Source of the DNA: Bdellovibrio sp047344985
GTDB taxonomy: Bacteria > Bdellovibrionota > Bdellovibrionia > Bdellovibrionales > Bdellovibrionaceae
Reading direction: 5' to 3'
NCBI RefSeq assembly: GCF_047344985.1
Contig: NZ_CP178861.1
Coordinates: 248,001 to 312,000 of the forward strand
DNA length: 64,000 nucleotides
The position numbers were made by a program, and so were the translations under genes. Positions 50,989 to 58,629 of this stretch are shown here, piece after piece; positions within the stretch are counted from its first letter, which is position 1; every line of letters starts with the position of its first letter. Below the pieces are notes generated by a model. That model saw nothing but the letters and a program-made list of their open reading frames with translations, was not told the origin of the DNA and did no database searches.

Positions 50989-51357
50989 TTAGAACGGTTT
51001 TAAAACAAGTCGGCCATAGGCGATGAACGCACAGATGGCTGCAACGACAAGCCAGTAAACCATCGGGCCAAAATTTTCTTCACCGGAAACAAGATGCAAT
51101 CCGCAGAAAAGAAGCATTTCTGCCGCTATGATGATTGCACCGACAGAAGTAGAAATTCCCCACGACTTATTTAAGACAGGAAGAATTAAAAGCACGCTGC
51201 AAATAAGTTCAAGAATGGCCATTCCCATCCATACACCGGAAGGAATCGCTTTTAAAGACGGCATTGTCTGTTCAGCCGAATGCGAAAACTTCCATACAGC
51301 ACCTACCGCTGTGTGAAGAGCTAAAAGGACTTGAAGAACCCACAAGAAAATATTCAT
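50989..51357 (-). CDS. DoxX-like membrane protein, downstream of ECF41 sigma
   Basis: A 122-residue four-helix membrane protein with WVLQVLLALHTAVGAVWKF at the start and KAIPSGVWMGMAILELICSVLLILPV, the DoxX_2 pattern. It lies two bases after the ECF sigma factor gene on the same strand, so the two almost certainly share a transcript. DoxX-like proteins are a known class of ECF41-associated genes. Confidence 0.83.
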   Translation of the reverse strand: MNIFLWVLQVLLALHTAVGAVWKFSHSAEQTMPSLKAIPSGVWMGMAILELICSVLLILPVLNKSWGISTSVGAIIIAAEMLLFCGLHLVSGEENFGPMVYWLVVAAICAFIAYGRLVLKPF

Positions 51358-51359
51358 GA

Positions 51360-52265
51360 TTATCTCCCGCTATTTGATTCAATAATTTCAATTGTTGTTG
51401 TGTTTAGGTTTTTTGGATCCATAACAATTTCAATATCCGCAATTTTGTCATCCACGACAGAGAAACGGAAAGCCACAACAGGTTTTCCACCCGGAGCCCA
51501 AGTAGCACCCGCAAATCCATTGATCAGAGCCAATTGAGCCGCAGCAGCTTTTCCGTTCATTGTATCAGCCACGTTATGAGCACCTTTGATTTCTTTCTTA
51601 AACTGCGGAGCTCCCTTGGCTTTGTTGGCTTCTGCCACTTTAACGGCTGTTTCATCAGCTCGCAAAGTCGCATCTGGATGAAGAAGTTTGATCAGTGCAT
51701 TCAAATTACCTTCTCTGGAGGCCGCCAAAAAAGCGCTTACGATTTCCCGTTGGCGATCTGAATCCTCTTTGGAATTTTTGGCGCCGCGAATTCTTTTTCT
51801 GGCACGGCTTGCAAGCTGCCTTGCGTTTTCTTCAGTGCGATCAATAATTGGAGCGATTTCTTCAAATGATAAATCAAAAAGATCATGAAGCACAAAAGCA
51901 ATTCGCTCAGCGGGTGTCAGTGTGTCTAAAACTAACAAGAGCGCGGGACCAACGGCGTCTGCGAGAATAAAATTGGTTTCAGGATTTTCTGAACCGTCAC
52001 TTGGAAGTTCTGAAATTTCATCATCGAGTGGTTCTTCGCGTTTTGATTTCTTAGAGCGAAGCATATCAAGACAAACTCTGGCGACCACGGTTGTAAGCCA
52101 TCCATTGAGGTTATCAATTTGGTCTGACTCAGATTGAAGTCGTGTCCATGTTTCTTGAACGGCGTCTTCAGCTTCGCCGGTGGAACCCAGCATTCTATAT
52201 GCTACGGCTTTGAGGTGACTTCGACGTTCTTCAAAATTTTTGGCGAGCCACTCTTTTTTATCCAT
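51360..52265 (-). CDS. ECF41-type RNA polymerase sigma factor with SnoaL-like extension
   Basis: Extracytoplasmic-function sigma factor of about 301 residues. Sigma-2 has the core contact YRMLGSTGEAEDAVQETW and sigma-4 the HTH RIAFVLHDLFDLSFEEIAPIIDRTEENARQLASRARKR. A long C-terminal NTF2/SnoaL-like domain follows, including GGKPVVAFRFS and the ending DPKNL, as in group ECF41, whose C-terminus controls activity without an anti-sigma. ATG 52265 is preferred to TTG 52271. Its own promoter region carries TGTCACA-N16-CGTC. Downstream is the DoxX-like gene. Confidence 0.87.
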   Translation of the reverse strand: MDKKEWLAKNFEERRSHLKAVAYRMLGSTGEAEDAVQETWTRLQSESDQIDNLNGWLTTVVARVCLDMLRSKKSKREEPLDDEISELPSDGSENPETNFILADAVGPALLLVLDTLTPAERIAFVLHDLFDLSFEEIAPIIDRTEENARQLASRARKRIRGAKNSKEDSDRQREIVSAFLAASREGNLNALIKLLHPDATLRADETAVKVAEANKAKGAPQFKKEIKGAHNVADTMNGKAAAAQLALINGFAGATWAPGGKPVVAFRFSVVDDKIADIEIVMDPKNLNTTTIEIIESNSGR

Positions 52266-52288
52266 CTTCAATTTTCTCGAACTTTCTT

Positions 52289-52315
52289 TGTCACATTCGT
52301 CTTTATTGATTCGTC
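52289..52315 (+). promoter_or_regulatory. ECF41-type promoter towards the YciI gene
   Basis: TGTCACA (52289-52295), 16 bases, CGTC (52312-52315), matching the ECF41 -35/-10 consensus as I recall it. It points to the YciI-like gene 104 bases downstream. Confidence 0.7.
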
Positions 52316-52323
52316 ATACCCAT

Positions 52324-52350
52324 GACGAACGAGCGAGATGAAATGTGACA
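52324..52350 (-). promoter_or_regulatory. ECF41-type promoter towards the sigma gene
   Basis: On the minus strand TGTCACA (plus 52344-52350), 16 bases, CGTC (plus 52324-52327). Spacing is identical to the divergent site. This predicts that the sigma factor transcribes its own operon. Confidence 0.72.
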
Positions 52351-52418
52351 AGAATATATAGATATTTTTGAATTATGTCATAAATCGCTGAAATAACTAA
52401 TCAATTTTAGGAGGCTTT

Positions 52419-52772
52419 ATGCAGTTCGTACTTTTAATTTATCAGGGAACCACACCTCTTCCTGGATCGGAGCGCTGGAATGCTCTTCCTGCGGAAGAAC
52501 AAAAAAGAATTTATGCGGACTATGCAGAGTTCAATAAAACAGTGGGTCTGACTGCAGGATTACCATTGGGATTGCCAAATGCTGCGAGGACAGTGCAAGT
52601 GCGCGACGGAAAAGTGGATGTAAAGAATGGAACTTATCTTTCAGAAGGTGTCGGTGGGTACTGTGTTTTTGAAGCCGAAAATATGGAGGCGGCTTTTGCA
52701 TTAGCTGCGAAGATTCCTGCCGCGCGACTTGGCGGAGCCATTGAGATTCGTCCCGCTGAAAAATATTGGTAA
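52419..52772 (+). CDS. YciI/DGPF-like domain protein
   Basis: A 117-residue ferredoxin-fold protein of the YCII-related group often encoded next to ECF sigma genes. It has the opening MQFVLLIYQGTTPLPGSE, EEQKRIYADYAEFNKTVG and LSEGVGGYCVFEAENMEAAFALAAKIPAARLGGAIEIRP. It is divergent from the ECF41 sigma gene and faces one of the two ECF41-type promoters. AGGAGGC lies before ATG 52419. Function is unknown. Confidence 0.83.
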   Translation: MQFVLLIYQGTTPLPGSERWNALPAEEQKRIYADYAEFNKTVGLTAGLPLGLPNAARTVQVRDGKVDVKNGTYLSEGVGGYCVFEAENMEAAFALAAKIPAARLGGAIEIRPAEKYW

Positions 52773-52800
52773 AGGCCAGCGTGACTGGCTTTTCTTATTT
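52773..52800 (+). terminator. Intrinsic terminator after the YciI gene
   Basis: GCCAG / CTGGC stem (52775-52779, 52785-52789), extended by a G-T and an A-T pair, followed by TTTTCTTATTT. It directly follows the stop codon of the YciI-like gene. Confidence 0.65.
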
Positions 52801-52839
52801 AGCTAAACTTCTATGGCGAGTGTAAATGAAAGGATGCAT

Positions 52840-53238
52840 ATGATTTTTCCTGCAAGACAGATCAGCGTTTCGATTCGTCGCCCCACAGATGAAGTTTATA
52901 AATTTGCGGCAAACCCTGCGAATTTACCTCAATGGGCAGAAGGTTTGAGTCGATCTTCGATGCAGAAATCCGGTGATGAATGGATAGCGGATTCTCCGAT
53001 GGGAAAAGTCAAAGTGAAGTTTGCCGCGCCAAATTCCTTTGGAGTCATTGATCATGATGTCACTTTGCCCTCCGGCGAAGTTTTTCATAATCCTTTAAGA
53101 GTGGTGCGAAATGGCGATGGCAGTGAGGTGATCTTTACGCTCTTTCGTTCGCCTCAAATGTCAGATGCAGAGTTTGCAAAAGATGCAGCGACGGTTGAAA
53201 AAGATTTGCAGAGACTGAAAGCTCTTTTAGAAAAATAA
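52840..53238 (+). CDS. SRPBCC-like protein
   Basis: Helix-grip domain protein of about 132 residues starting at ATG 52840, which has AAAGGA upstream. An in-frame ATG at 52813 would add nine residues. It opens IFPARQISVSIRRPTDEVYKFAANPANLPQWAEGL, typical of polyketide-cyclase-like SRPBCC proteins. It is the third such gene in this region. No regulator is adjacent. Ligand unknown. Confidence 0.75.
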   Translation: MIFPARQISVSIRRPTDEVYKFAANPANLPQWAEGLSRSSMQKSGDEWIADSPMGKVKVKFAAPNSFGVIDHDVTLPSGEVFHNPLRVVRNGDGSEVIFTLFRSPQMSDAEFAKDAATVEKDLQRLKALLEK

Positions 53239-53245
53239 AAGTTTT

Positions 53246-53758
53246 TTACTTAAGAGGATAGGTGACCTTGTTGCGTGATTTCACACGGGCCCCTTCCGTA
53301 AGTTTCGCGGCATCAACACGGTCTTTTCCCATAAGATGAAAGACCGTTTCTTTGTGGGCTAAGAGATAGTCAGAAATAATTCGACGATGACAGCGCCACC
53401 AAACGGCCTCGGAACACATGATGGCGCAACGCTTTTTTCGTCCTAACTCGATCAGTTTTGCAAATCCCTCATGAAAATCATCCGAAAGGGCATAGTCTGC
53501 GTAGTTATGGAAATTACTATTCTCCCAGAAGCCGTTTACTTCTGAAGAGACGTCTTTAGGTTTGCTGCGAAGGCCGCCTAGTTCTGCAATATGACGGTAA
53601 CCGATTTTAAATGGCTTTAAGTTTTTTGGAAGAGCGTCTTTGTTATATTGCGGATTTGTTCGGGATCTGGGAACTCGGCGGACATCAATGACCAACTCCA
53701 CATCACCTGCGTGAAGGAGTTCTACAAATTCTTCAATTGTGCGAGTTGAATGGCCCAC
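53246..53758 (-). CDS. DUF488 family protein
   Basis: A 170-residue protein of the DUF488 family. It begins VGHSTRTIEEFVELLHAGDVELVIDVRRVPRSR. Downstream CAIMCSEAVWWRCHRRIISDYL is the conserved cysteine/histidine motif. The start is odd: the only usable codon, GTG 53758, has no ribosome site, and the preceding in-frame codons after a TAG encode LPFFT, which fits the family N-terminus. Initiation may be coupled to the end of the previous gene, 18 bases upstream. Function is unknown. Confidence 0.8.
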   Translation of the reverse strand: MGHSTRTIEEFVELLHAGDVELVIDVRRVPRSRTNPQYNKDALPKNLKPFKIGYRHIAELGGLRSKPKDVSSEVNGFWENSNFHNYADYALSDDFHEGFAKLIELGRKKRCAIMCSEAVWWRCHRRIISDYLLAHKETVFHLMGKDRVDAAKLTEGARVKSRNKVTYPLK

Positions 53759-53775
53759 CGTAAAAAACGGCAGGC

Positions 53776-54003
53776 TTACTGCTTTCGCTTGCTAGCGACC
53801 TTTCTTAAGGCACCGCCTTTGTGAGCCGCGACGTGATCCGTTTTGTCACTTTTGATTTCGTATTGAGGATCTTCTTTGGAAGCGTGGTGTTTGTAGCCCT
53901 TGTAAGTGAAATCTTTGGAATGGACGGCGATGATTTTGCCACTCACTCGTCCTGCTTCAGAATTCCAAGCGACGTGATCGCCGACTTTGAATTTGTTAGG
54001 CAT
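53776..54003 (-). CDS. DUF2945 / hypervirulence-associated TUDOR-like protein
   Basis: A 75-residue single-domain protein. It shows VGDHVAWNSEAGRVSGKIIAVHSKDFTYKGYKHHASKEDPQYEIKSDKTDHVAAHKGGALRKV, the SH3-like fold described as HVA1/DUF2945. The C-terminus is basic (KRKQ), consistent with nucleic acid contact. Strong ribosome site AGGAAAC. It lies between a RibD-type gene and the DUF488 gene on the same strand. Confidence 0.85.
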   Translation of the reverse strand: MPNKFKVGDHVAWNSEAGRVSGKIIAVHSKDFTYKGYKHHASKEDPQYEIKSDKTDHVAAHKGGALRKVASKRKQ

Positions 54004-54016
54004 GTTTCCTCCAGAT

Positions 54017-54604
54017 TTACTTCTTTACTTTGTACGTGGCTGTGAAGACGCCCATTTTTGATGTTTTAGATTTTAAAAGTTCTAAATCTTGTTTGGGGCC
54101 AGTGGGCAGAAAAAGACGTTTGCCTCCGCCCAGTGTAATTGGATAGATCTTTAAAAAATATTCGTCGATCAGTTTGTGTTGCATGAGTGTCTGGCATAAA
54201 TCACCACTGCCAAACATATAAATATCATTTCCAGGTTCTTGTTTAAGTTTAGCAACAGCCTCTGCGGTATCGCCCTTTAGCAAAACCGAATTTTGCCATT
54301 CGGTATTTTTCAGTGTTTTAGAGGCGACATATTTAATGGTGTTATTCATGAAGGGACCGATCCACGCAATGTCTTTGCCAGTTGTTGGCCAATAGGCAGC
54401 AAAAATATCATACGTCTTGCGGCCTATGAGCAGAGCACCTGCTTTGCCAATATCCTGAGGTAAACCATCGTCATCTTCGTCACCCCAGAACGGCACTTGC
54501 CATCCACCATATTTAAAACCGCCGCTGGTATCTTCGTCTTTACCACCTGGAGCTTGCATGACTCCATCGAGAGTGAGGAATGAAATAACGATTAATTTTC
54601 TCAT
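54017..54604 (-). CDS. RibD C-terminal / dihydrofolate reductase-fold protein
   Basis: A 195-residue reductase of the RibD_C/DHFR-like fold, starting at ATG 54604 with GGGAGA upstream. It opens MRKLIVISFLTLDGVMQAPGGKDED, then ALLIGRKTYDIFAAYWP and DIYMFGSGDLCQTLMQHKLIDEYFLKIYP, which bind NADPH. These YwjB/YyaP-like proteins have an unknown substrate. A second, less similar member lies at 55811. Confidence 0.82.
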   Translation of the reverse strand: MRKLIVISFLTLDGVMQAPGGKDEDTSGGFKYGGWQVPFWGDEDDDGLPQDIGKAGALLIGRKTYDIFAAYWPTTGKDIAWIGPFMNNTIKYVASKTLKNTEWQNSVLLKGDTAEAVAKLKQEPGNDIYMFGSGDLCQTLMQHKLIDEYFLKIYPITLGGGKRLFLPTGPKQDLELLKSKTSKMGVFTATYKVKK

Positions 54605-54693
54605 GGTTTCTCCCAATGTAACGTGATTATTGCGAGTTTATCTTTTCTAAAGAGCGCCGTCATATTTCAAATTCTTAAGAAAGATAAAACCCG

Positions 54694-55761
54694 CTAACGA
54701 ACTTTCAACAAACTGACAAGAAGGACAATCACGATCATCGCTTGAATCAATGAGAACCGCACAAGCACTTGGGTGTTGGACCATCCCTTGTTATGTCGAA
54801 CGTGATCATGCAACGGAAAACGAATTGTTCGAAACAATGACAGCTTCAAAAATCTTAACAAGGCGACCTTCACTAAGCCAGTTCCGCCATTGACCAGCAA
54901 AACGGCAGAGACAATGAAAATCGTAAATGGATTGCCGGACTTGATAACGAAAACTCCAAGTAAGAAACCTAAAGCGCGTGAACCAGCATCACCCATCAAC
55001 AGAATAGACGGATTGGCGTTGTACCAGAGATAACCCAGAATACATCCGACCATCGAAAAAGCCATGATGCCCCAGACAGCGCCGTCTTGCGAGTGTGGAA
55101 GACGTAAATAAGTGGCAACGTCTTTGTGACCGATCACGAAATACAAAAGCGCACCGAGAGTCGCAAATGCGAGAACGGATAAAGTTCCCGAAAGCCCATC
55201 AACTCCATCACTGCAATTGGTGCAGTTGATAGAGGTCCATATTAGAATTGCTCCCAGAGGAATAAAAACAATCGGTGGAATCATAAATGTTGTCGTAGTG
55301 AACGGCAGCCACATTTGCACGTCTTGCATTTCACAAAGTAGCATGGCGGCGCCAATCGCCAGGACAGCATCTAACAAGGCTTTTCGATATTCTCCCCAGG
55401 AATCGACGGATTTATCGTCAAAGTAACCCGAAAGCATTTCTAAGAAAGTGACCAGTAAAATTCCCCAAGCTTGCAATGAAGGAGGAAGCAGGATCAGTTG
55501 AACGACAGTGAAAATCGAAACAAAAATAACTCCGGCACCAGTGGGCTTTCCTTTTGAAGCACCACTTTGAATAGCGTGCGCACGACCACGGTCTGTAGGA
55601 AGTAAACCCATCAATCGCGGAAGAAGGTAAAGTGTCAGAGCAAAACAGAGAATAGTGCTCAAGCCGCCAAGAAATAAGTGAGATGTCAAAAGTCGAAAAG
55701 GACCGTAGTAATTTTCTAAAGCTTGCCCAAACCAGTATATCAAATGATCCCCCTTGCCCAT
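54694..55761 (-). CDS. MraY-type phospho-N-acetylmuramoyl-pentapeptide transferase homologue
   Basis: Polytopic membrane enzyme of 355 residues with the MraY architecture and end (LLKVR). Conserved features are PTGAGVIF, the catalytic aspartates in GYFDDKSVD, the NCSDGVDGLSG site (the MraY NLTDGLDG region), LMGDAGSRALG and KGWSNTQVLVRF. The histidine motif reads PLHDH instead of PIHHH. It transfers a phospho-sugar to undecaprenyl phosphate. It is not in a cell-wall synthesis cluster, so it may be a second copy with a different substrate. No neighbouring partner enzymes are seen. Confidence 0.8.
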   Translation of the reverse strand: MGKGDHLIYWFGQALENYYGPFRLLTSHLFLGGLSTILCFALTLYLLPRLMGLLPTDRGRAHAIQSGASKGKPTGAGVIFVSIFTVVQLILLPPSLQAWGILLVTFLEMLSGYFDDKSVDSWGEYRKALLDAVLAIGAAMLLCEMQDVQMWLPFTTTTFMIPPIVFIPLGAILIWTSINCTNCSDGVDGLSGTLSVLAFATLGALLYFVIGHKDVATYLRLPHSQDGAVWGIMAFSMVGCILGYLWYNANPSILLMGDAGSRALGFLLGVFVIKSGNPFTIFIVSAVLLVNGGTGLVKVALLRFLKLSLFRTIRFPLHDHVRHNKGWSNTQVLVRFSLIQAMIVIVLLVSLLKVR

Positions 55762-55810
55762 GTCATCTAAAAAGATATGATATACAAATCGTACAGCTTG
55801 GGGAGGTCTG

Positions 55811-56371
55811 ATGGGAAAATTAATTTTGAGAATTTCTGTTTCGATCGATGGATTTATTGAGTCATCCGAGGAAAAGGTCGATTTTTCTAAATCAAGAAGC
55901 CCTGAAGGAGCTGCTTGGCTGGCTGGAAAAATTGGAAATGCGGGAGCTCATTTGATGGGACGAAAAGCTTTTACTCAGCTTTCTTCTTTTTGGCCCACGG
56001 CGAGTGGAGCTCTTGCGAACCACATGAATGAAATTCCTAAAATCGTTTTTTCAAGAAAAGGTTTTGATCCTTCTCAAGTCACAAGCGCGAAGGGTTGGGC
56101 CGATGCAAAGGTGATCGGGGATATGGCTGAGGGCCTTGCAGATCTTAAGAAGCAAATAGATAAGGACTTGATTGCCCATGGTGGTGTTGAGTTCACGCAG
56201 AATTTGGTGCAGACCGGCCTTGTTGATGAGTTCTGGCTTGCTACGCATCCCGTGGCTACCGGACGTGGCTTTGGATTGTTTCAGAAGTTAGAGAAGCCTT
56301 TGTATCTTAAATTGGTTGAGTCGAAAGCTTTTGCGACTGGCGCTATGATGAATATTTATCGACCAGAATAG
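55811..56371 (+). CDS. RibD C-terminal / DHFR-fold protein (second copy)
   Basis: A 186-residue reductase-fold protein with LILRISVSIDGFIESSEEKVDFS, AHLMGRKAFTQLSSFWP and DLIAHGGVEFTQNLVQTGLVDEFWLATHPVATGRG, the NADPH site. It differs clearly from the copy at 54017. It faces the MraY-like gene across a short shared promoter region of 49 bases. The SRPBCC gene follows by 19 bases, probably co-transcribed. Confidence 0.82.
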   Translation: MGKLILRISVSIDGFIESSEEKVDFSKSRSPEGAAWLAGKIGNAGAHLMGRKAFTQLSSFWPTASGALANHMNEIPKIVFSRKGFDPSQVTSAKGWADAKVIGDMAEGLADLKKQIDKDLIAHGGVEFTQNLVQTGLVDEFWLATHPVATGRGFGLFQKLEKPLYLKLVESKAFATGAMMNIYRPE

Positions 56372-56390
56372 AAATCTCAGGAGGTAGAAG

Positions 56391-56789
56391 ATGTGCAAAA
56401 CAATAAAACAAAAGGTTCATTTTAAAGCTCCTCCAGATGTGATTTACAGTTTACTCACAGATTCCAAAAAGTATGCGCTCTTAACGGGTAAAAAAGCCAA
56501 GATTGGAAAGTCAGCCGGAGATCCATTTTCAGTTTATGGAGGACAGGCGACAGGAATCATTGTGGAACTCGTTCGAAACAAAAGAATTGTTCAAGCCTGG
56601 AGAGGACACAGCTTTCCCGAAGGTATATTTTCAATGGCGACTTTCAACTTAAAACCAATCCCTAAGAATGGCACTGAGCTTGTCTTGGTTCATCGAGGTG
56701 TACCTAAGGAAATGATTCCCTCTATTGAGCGGGGATGGCGTAAGTACAACTGGGATCTGATAAAGAGTTATTTGGAAAAGAAAAAGTAG
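56391..56789 (+). CDS. SRPBCC (AHSA1-like) domain protein
   Basis: A 132-residue helix-grip protein. It begins IKQKVHFKAPPDVIYSLLTDSKKYALLTGKKAKIG and includes GIIVELVRNKRIVQAWRG and ELVLVHRGVP. It most resembles AHSA1. AGGAGGT lies eight bases before the ATG. It is the fourth SRPBCC-type gene within 12 kb and probably co-transcribed with the reductase-fold gene. Its stop is nine bases before the tRNA gene on the other strand. Confidence 0.85.
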   Translation: MCKTIKQKVHFKAPPDVIYSLLTDSKKYALLTGKKAKIGKSAGDPFSVYGGQATGIIVELVRNKRIVQAWRGHSFPEGIFSMATFNLKPIPKNGTELVLVHRGVPKEMIPSIERGWRKYNWDLIKSYLEKKK

Positions 56790-56797
56790 GAAGAAAA

Positions 56798-56888
56798 TGG
56801 CGGACAGAAAGAGATTCGAACTCTTGATACGCTTTTGACGTATACTCGCGTTCCAGGCGAGCGCCTTCAACCACTCGGCCATCTGTCC
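56798..56888 (-). tRNA. tRNA-Ser (GGA anticodon)
   Basis: Acceptor arms GGACAGA (5' end at 56888) and TCTGTCC pair, followed by discriminator G and an encoded CCA (56798-56800). The D arm begins TGGCCGAG. The anticodon stem CTCGC/GCGAG holds CTGGAAC, so the anticodon is GGA. The long variable arm (ATACG/CGTAT) is typical of serine tRNAs, and the T arm contains GTTCGAAT. Confidence 0.95.
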
Positions 56889-56978
56889 GCAACTGGAACT
56901 CTTTTTAAGAAAAGCCAAGATAGCATAGTGCATTGTGGCAAAGCAAGGGTTCGTGGCAAATAAACCTACTTAAAACCC

Positions 56979-57479
56979 TTATTCACTAAAGTATTCATAA
57001 AGCTCATCTTGTTTCACGCGCGCGTAGTGCTCCTTCTGTTTTACTTTCTGAGCGCGTACTTGAAGAAAGGGCCAATAGAGGAGTTGGTAGGCTAAGAACA
57101 CGGCGACTCCTCCGGCGACGGCTAAAAAGGCAGCTCTGCTGTCTTCCCACTCGGCCATGGCAGTGAAAAGAACCAATGGATGCATCATAAATAAAACCGC
57201 GTGCAGCCACATTTCCTCGGCCTGACAGAATTTTCTGTGAACCCATTCGTCCTTGGTGACAAGAATGCACGAAATACCCGCCATCACGTAATATATTTTT
57301 TCCGTCGTCGGTGTACGCTCGACAAATGCTAAGAATAACAAACAAGCGATCACTGTCAGAGTATCGATGGGATGACTGATCATCTCCCATTTTGGCAGAC
57401 CGCGTTTGCGGTGAAAGAAAAATTCGTCGAACAAAATTGCGGCACCCTGCAAAGCAGACACTAGTAAAAACGCACTCAT
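56979..57479 (-). CDS. Membrane protein translationally coupled to type III PKS
   Basis: A 166-residue protein from ATG 57479, which overlaps the PKS stop by four bases. Four hydrophobic helices are likely, with HPIDTLTVIACLLFLAF and MWLHAVLFMMHPLVLF prominent. The C-terminus is charged (RAQKVKQKEHYARVKQ). No family is recognised. The tight overlap strongly suggests it works with the polyketide synthase, perhaps in tailoring or export of the lipid-phenolic product. Confidence 0.7.
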   Translation of the reverse strand: MSAFLLVSALQGAAILFDEFFFHRKRGLPKWEMISHPIDTLTVIACLLFLAFVERTPTTEKIYYVMAGISCILVTKDEWVHRKFCQAEEMWLHAVLFMMHPLVLFTAMAEWEDSRAAFLAVAGGVAVFLAYQLLYWPFLQVRAQKVKQKEHYARVKQDELYEYFSE

Positions 57480-58585
57480 AACTTCTCCATTAAACTTGCA
57501 CAAATTGTAAGGCCGGGACCAAACGCATAACTGATGATAGGCGTTCCCGACGGAATGTTTTTATCGTCACTCAATCGCTCCCACAGATGAGGAAGTGTCG
57601 CAGATGACATATTGCCTCGGTCTTTTAGAATTTCACGGCTGGCTTTCACTTGCTCGTCGGAAAGTTCCAGTTGTTTCGCAACTTGGTCGATAATTTTTGG
57701 ACCACCAGGATGAACCGCAAAGAGGGCTTTCTTAGCGAGAGCCGTGATATTTTCACCACGTGATTCCAGCCATCGTGACGTGAACTCACGGATTTTTTTT
57801 CCGACAAGCATAGGAACGTCTTTTGAGAGAGACATCTTCATGCCGTAATCAGAAACCATCCACTCCATCGCTCCGGCCGTGTCTGGCACAAGTTCTTCAT
57901 ACAATGAAAGAATGCGAAAGCCTTGATCTGGTTTTTTCGTCGTCATCGAATAAGCAATAGCACCGTCGGCAAAAAGACTTTGGATCACCATTTGCTCTAG
58001 CGTCGGATCTTGCGGATTTAAATGCAGACTGCAAAGTTCCGTGTGAACTAGATCCACCGAGTTTTTATTACCAAGAACGTCAGTACTGCTTAAAAAACCC
58101 GAAGCCATTCGCAAAGCGGGAAAAGCTCCGTAGCAACCCATATGGTAGGAGTGAGTCACCGTTACATTTTTTGGAGCACGCACGGCCACCATTTGCGCGG
58201 CACTCGGGGAAATATATCCCGTGCAACTGACATGTATGATGTCATCGGGATAAGGTCGAGTTTCATAAATCTTGTTAAAGATCTCTCCCACTGTTTTATG
58301 AAAGAACTCGTGGCGCTTTTGCATTGTAGCACCGCGAGGGCTGTCCTTGATGGGGTAGATAATTTGTTTTTCCCACTCAGTATGTTGAGAGTCAGGAAGA
58401 AAAAATTTTCTGGTCCCAATTTGTGACTCAGGACAAGCGACTCTGTTCAGAAGTTTGGAATATTCCTCTTCTGTGTACGCTTGATCCCTCTGAGCGATCT
58501 TGTAGACCGCGGCAAGCCACTTCAGACCTTCAGTTTGGTTTTTTGGATAGGGCGGTTGTATGGAGTAAAAATTTGTTAAGTACAT
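57476..58585 (-). CDS. Type III polyketide synthase (chalcone synthase-like)
   Basis: Homodimeric condensing enzyme of about 369 residues from ATG 58585 (TTG 58591 possible). The Cys-His-Asn triad is intact: C151 in HMGCYGAFPALRMA, H292 in FAVHPGGPKI and N325 in DRGNMSSATLPH. It condenses a starter CoA with malonyl-CoA to make alkyl pyrones, resorcinols or similar aromatics. The starter is not predictable. It forms an operon with a small membrane protein, and the NADH dehydrogenase gene lies just upstream on the same strand. There is no visible ribosome site. Confidence 0.88.
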   Translation of the reverse strand: MYLTNFYSIQPPYPKNQTEGLKWLAAVYKIAQRDQAYTEEEYSKLLNRVACPESQIGTRKFFLPDSQHTEWEKQIIYPIKDSPRGATMQKRHEFFHKTVGEIFNKIYETRPYPDDIIHVSCTGYISPSAAQMVAVRAPKNVTVTHSYHMGCYGAFPALRMASGFLSSTDVLGNKNSVDLVHTELCSLHLNPQDPTLEQMVIQSLFADGAIAYSMTTKKPDQGFRILSLYEELVPDTAGAMEWMVSDYGMKMSLSKDVPMLVGKKIREFTSRWLESRGENITALAKKALFAVHPGGPKIIDQVAKQLELSDEQVKASREILKDRGNMSSATLPHLWERLSDDKNIPSGTPIISYAFGPGLTICASLMEKL

Positions 58586-58629
58586 ACCCAAAGGCTAAGA
58601 GCGGCCTCTGGGCTTGAATAGATCCAGTG

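Noticed and set aside
57476..58585. Alternative call as FabH/KAS III
   Set aside because: The GCYGAFPALRMA site, the HPGGPKI histidine and the GNMSSATLPH motif are those of chalcone/stilbene-type enzymes.
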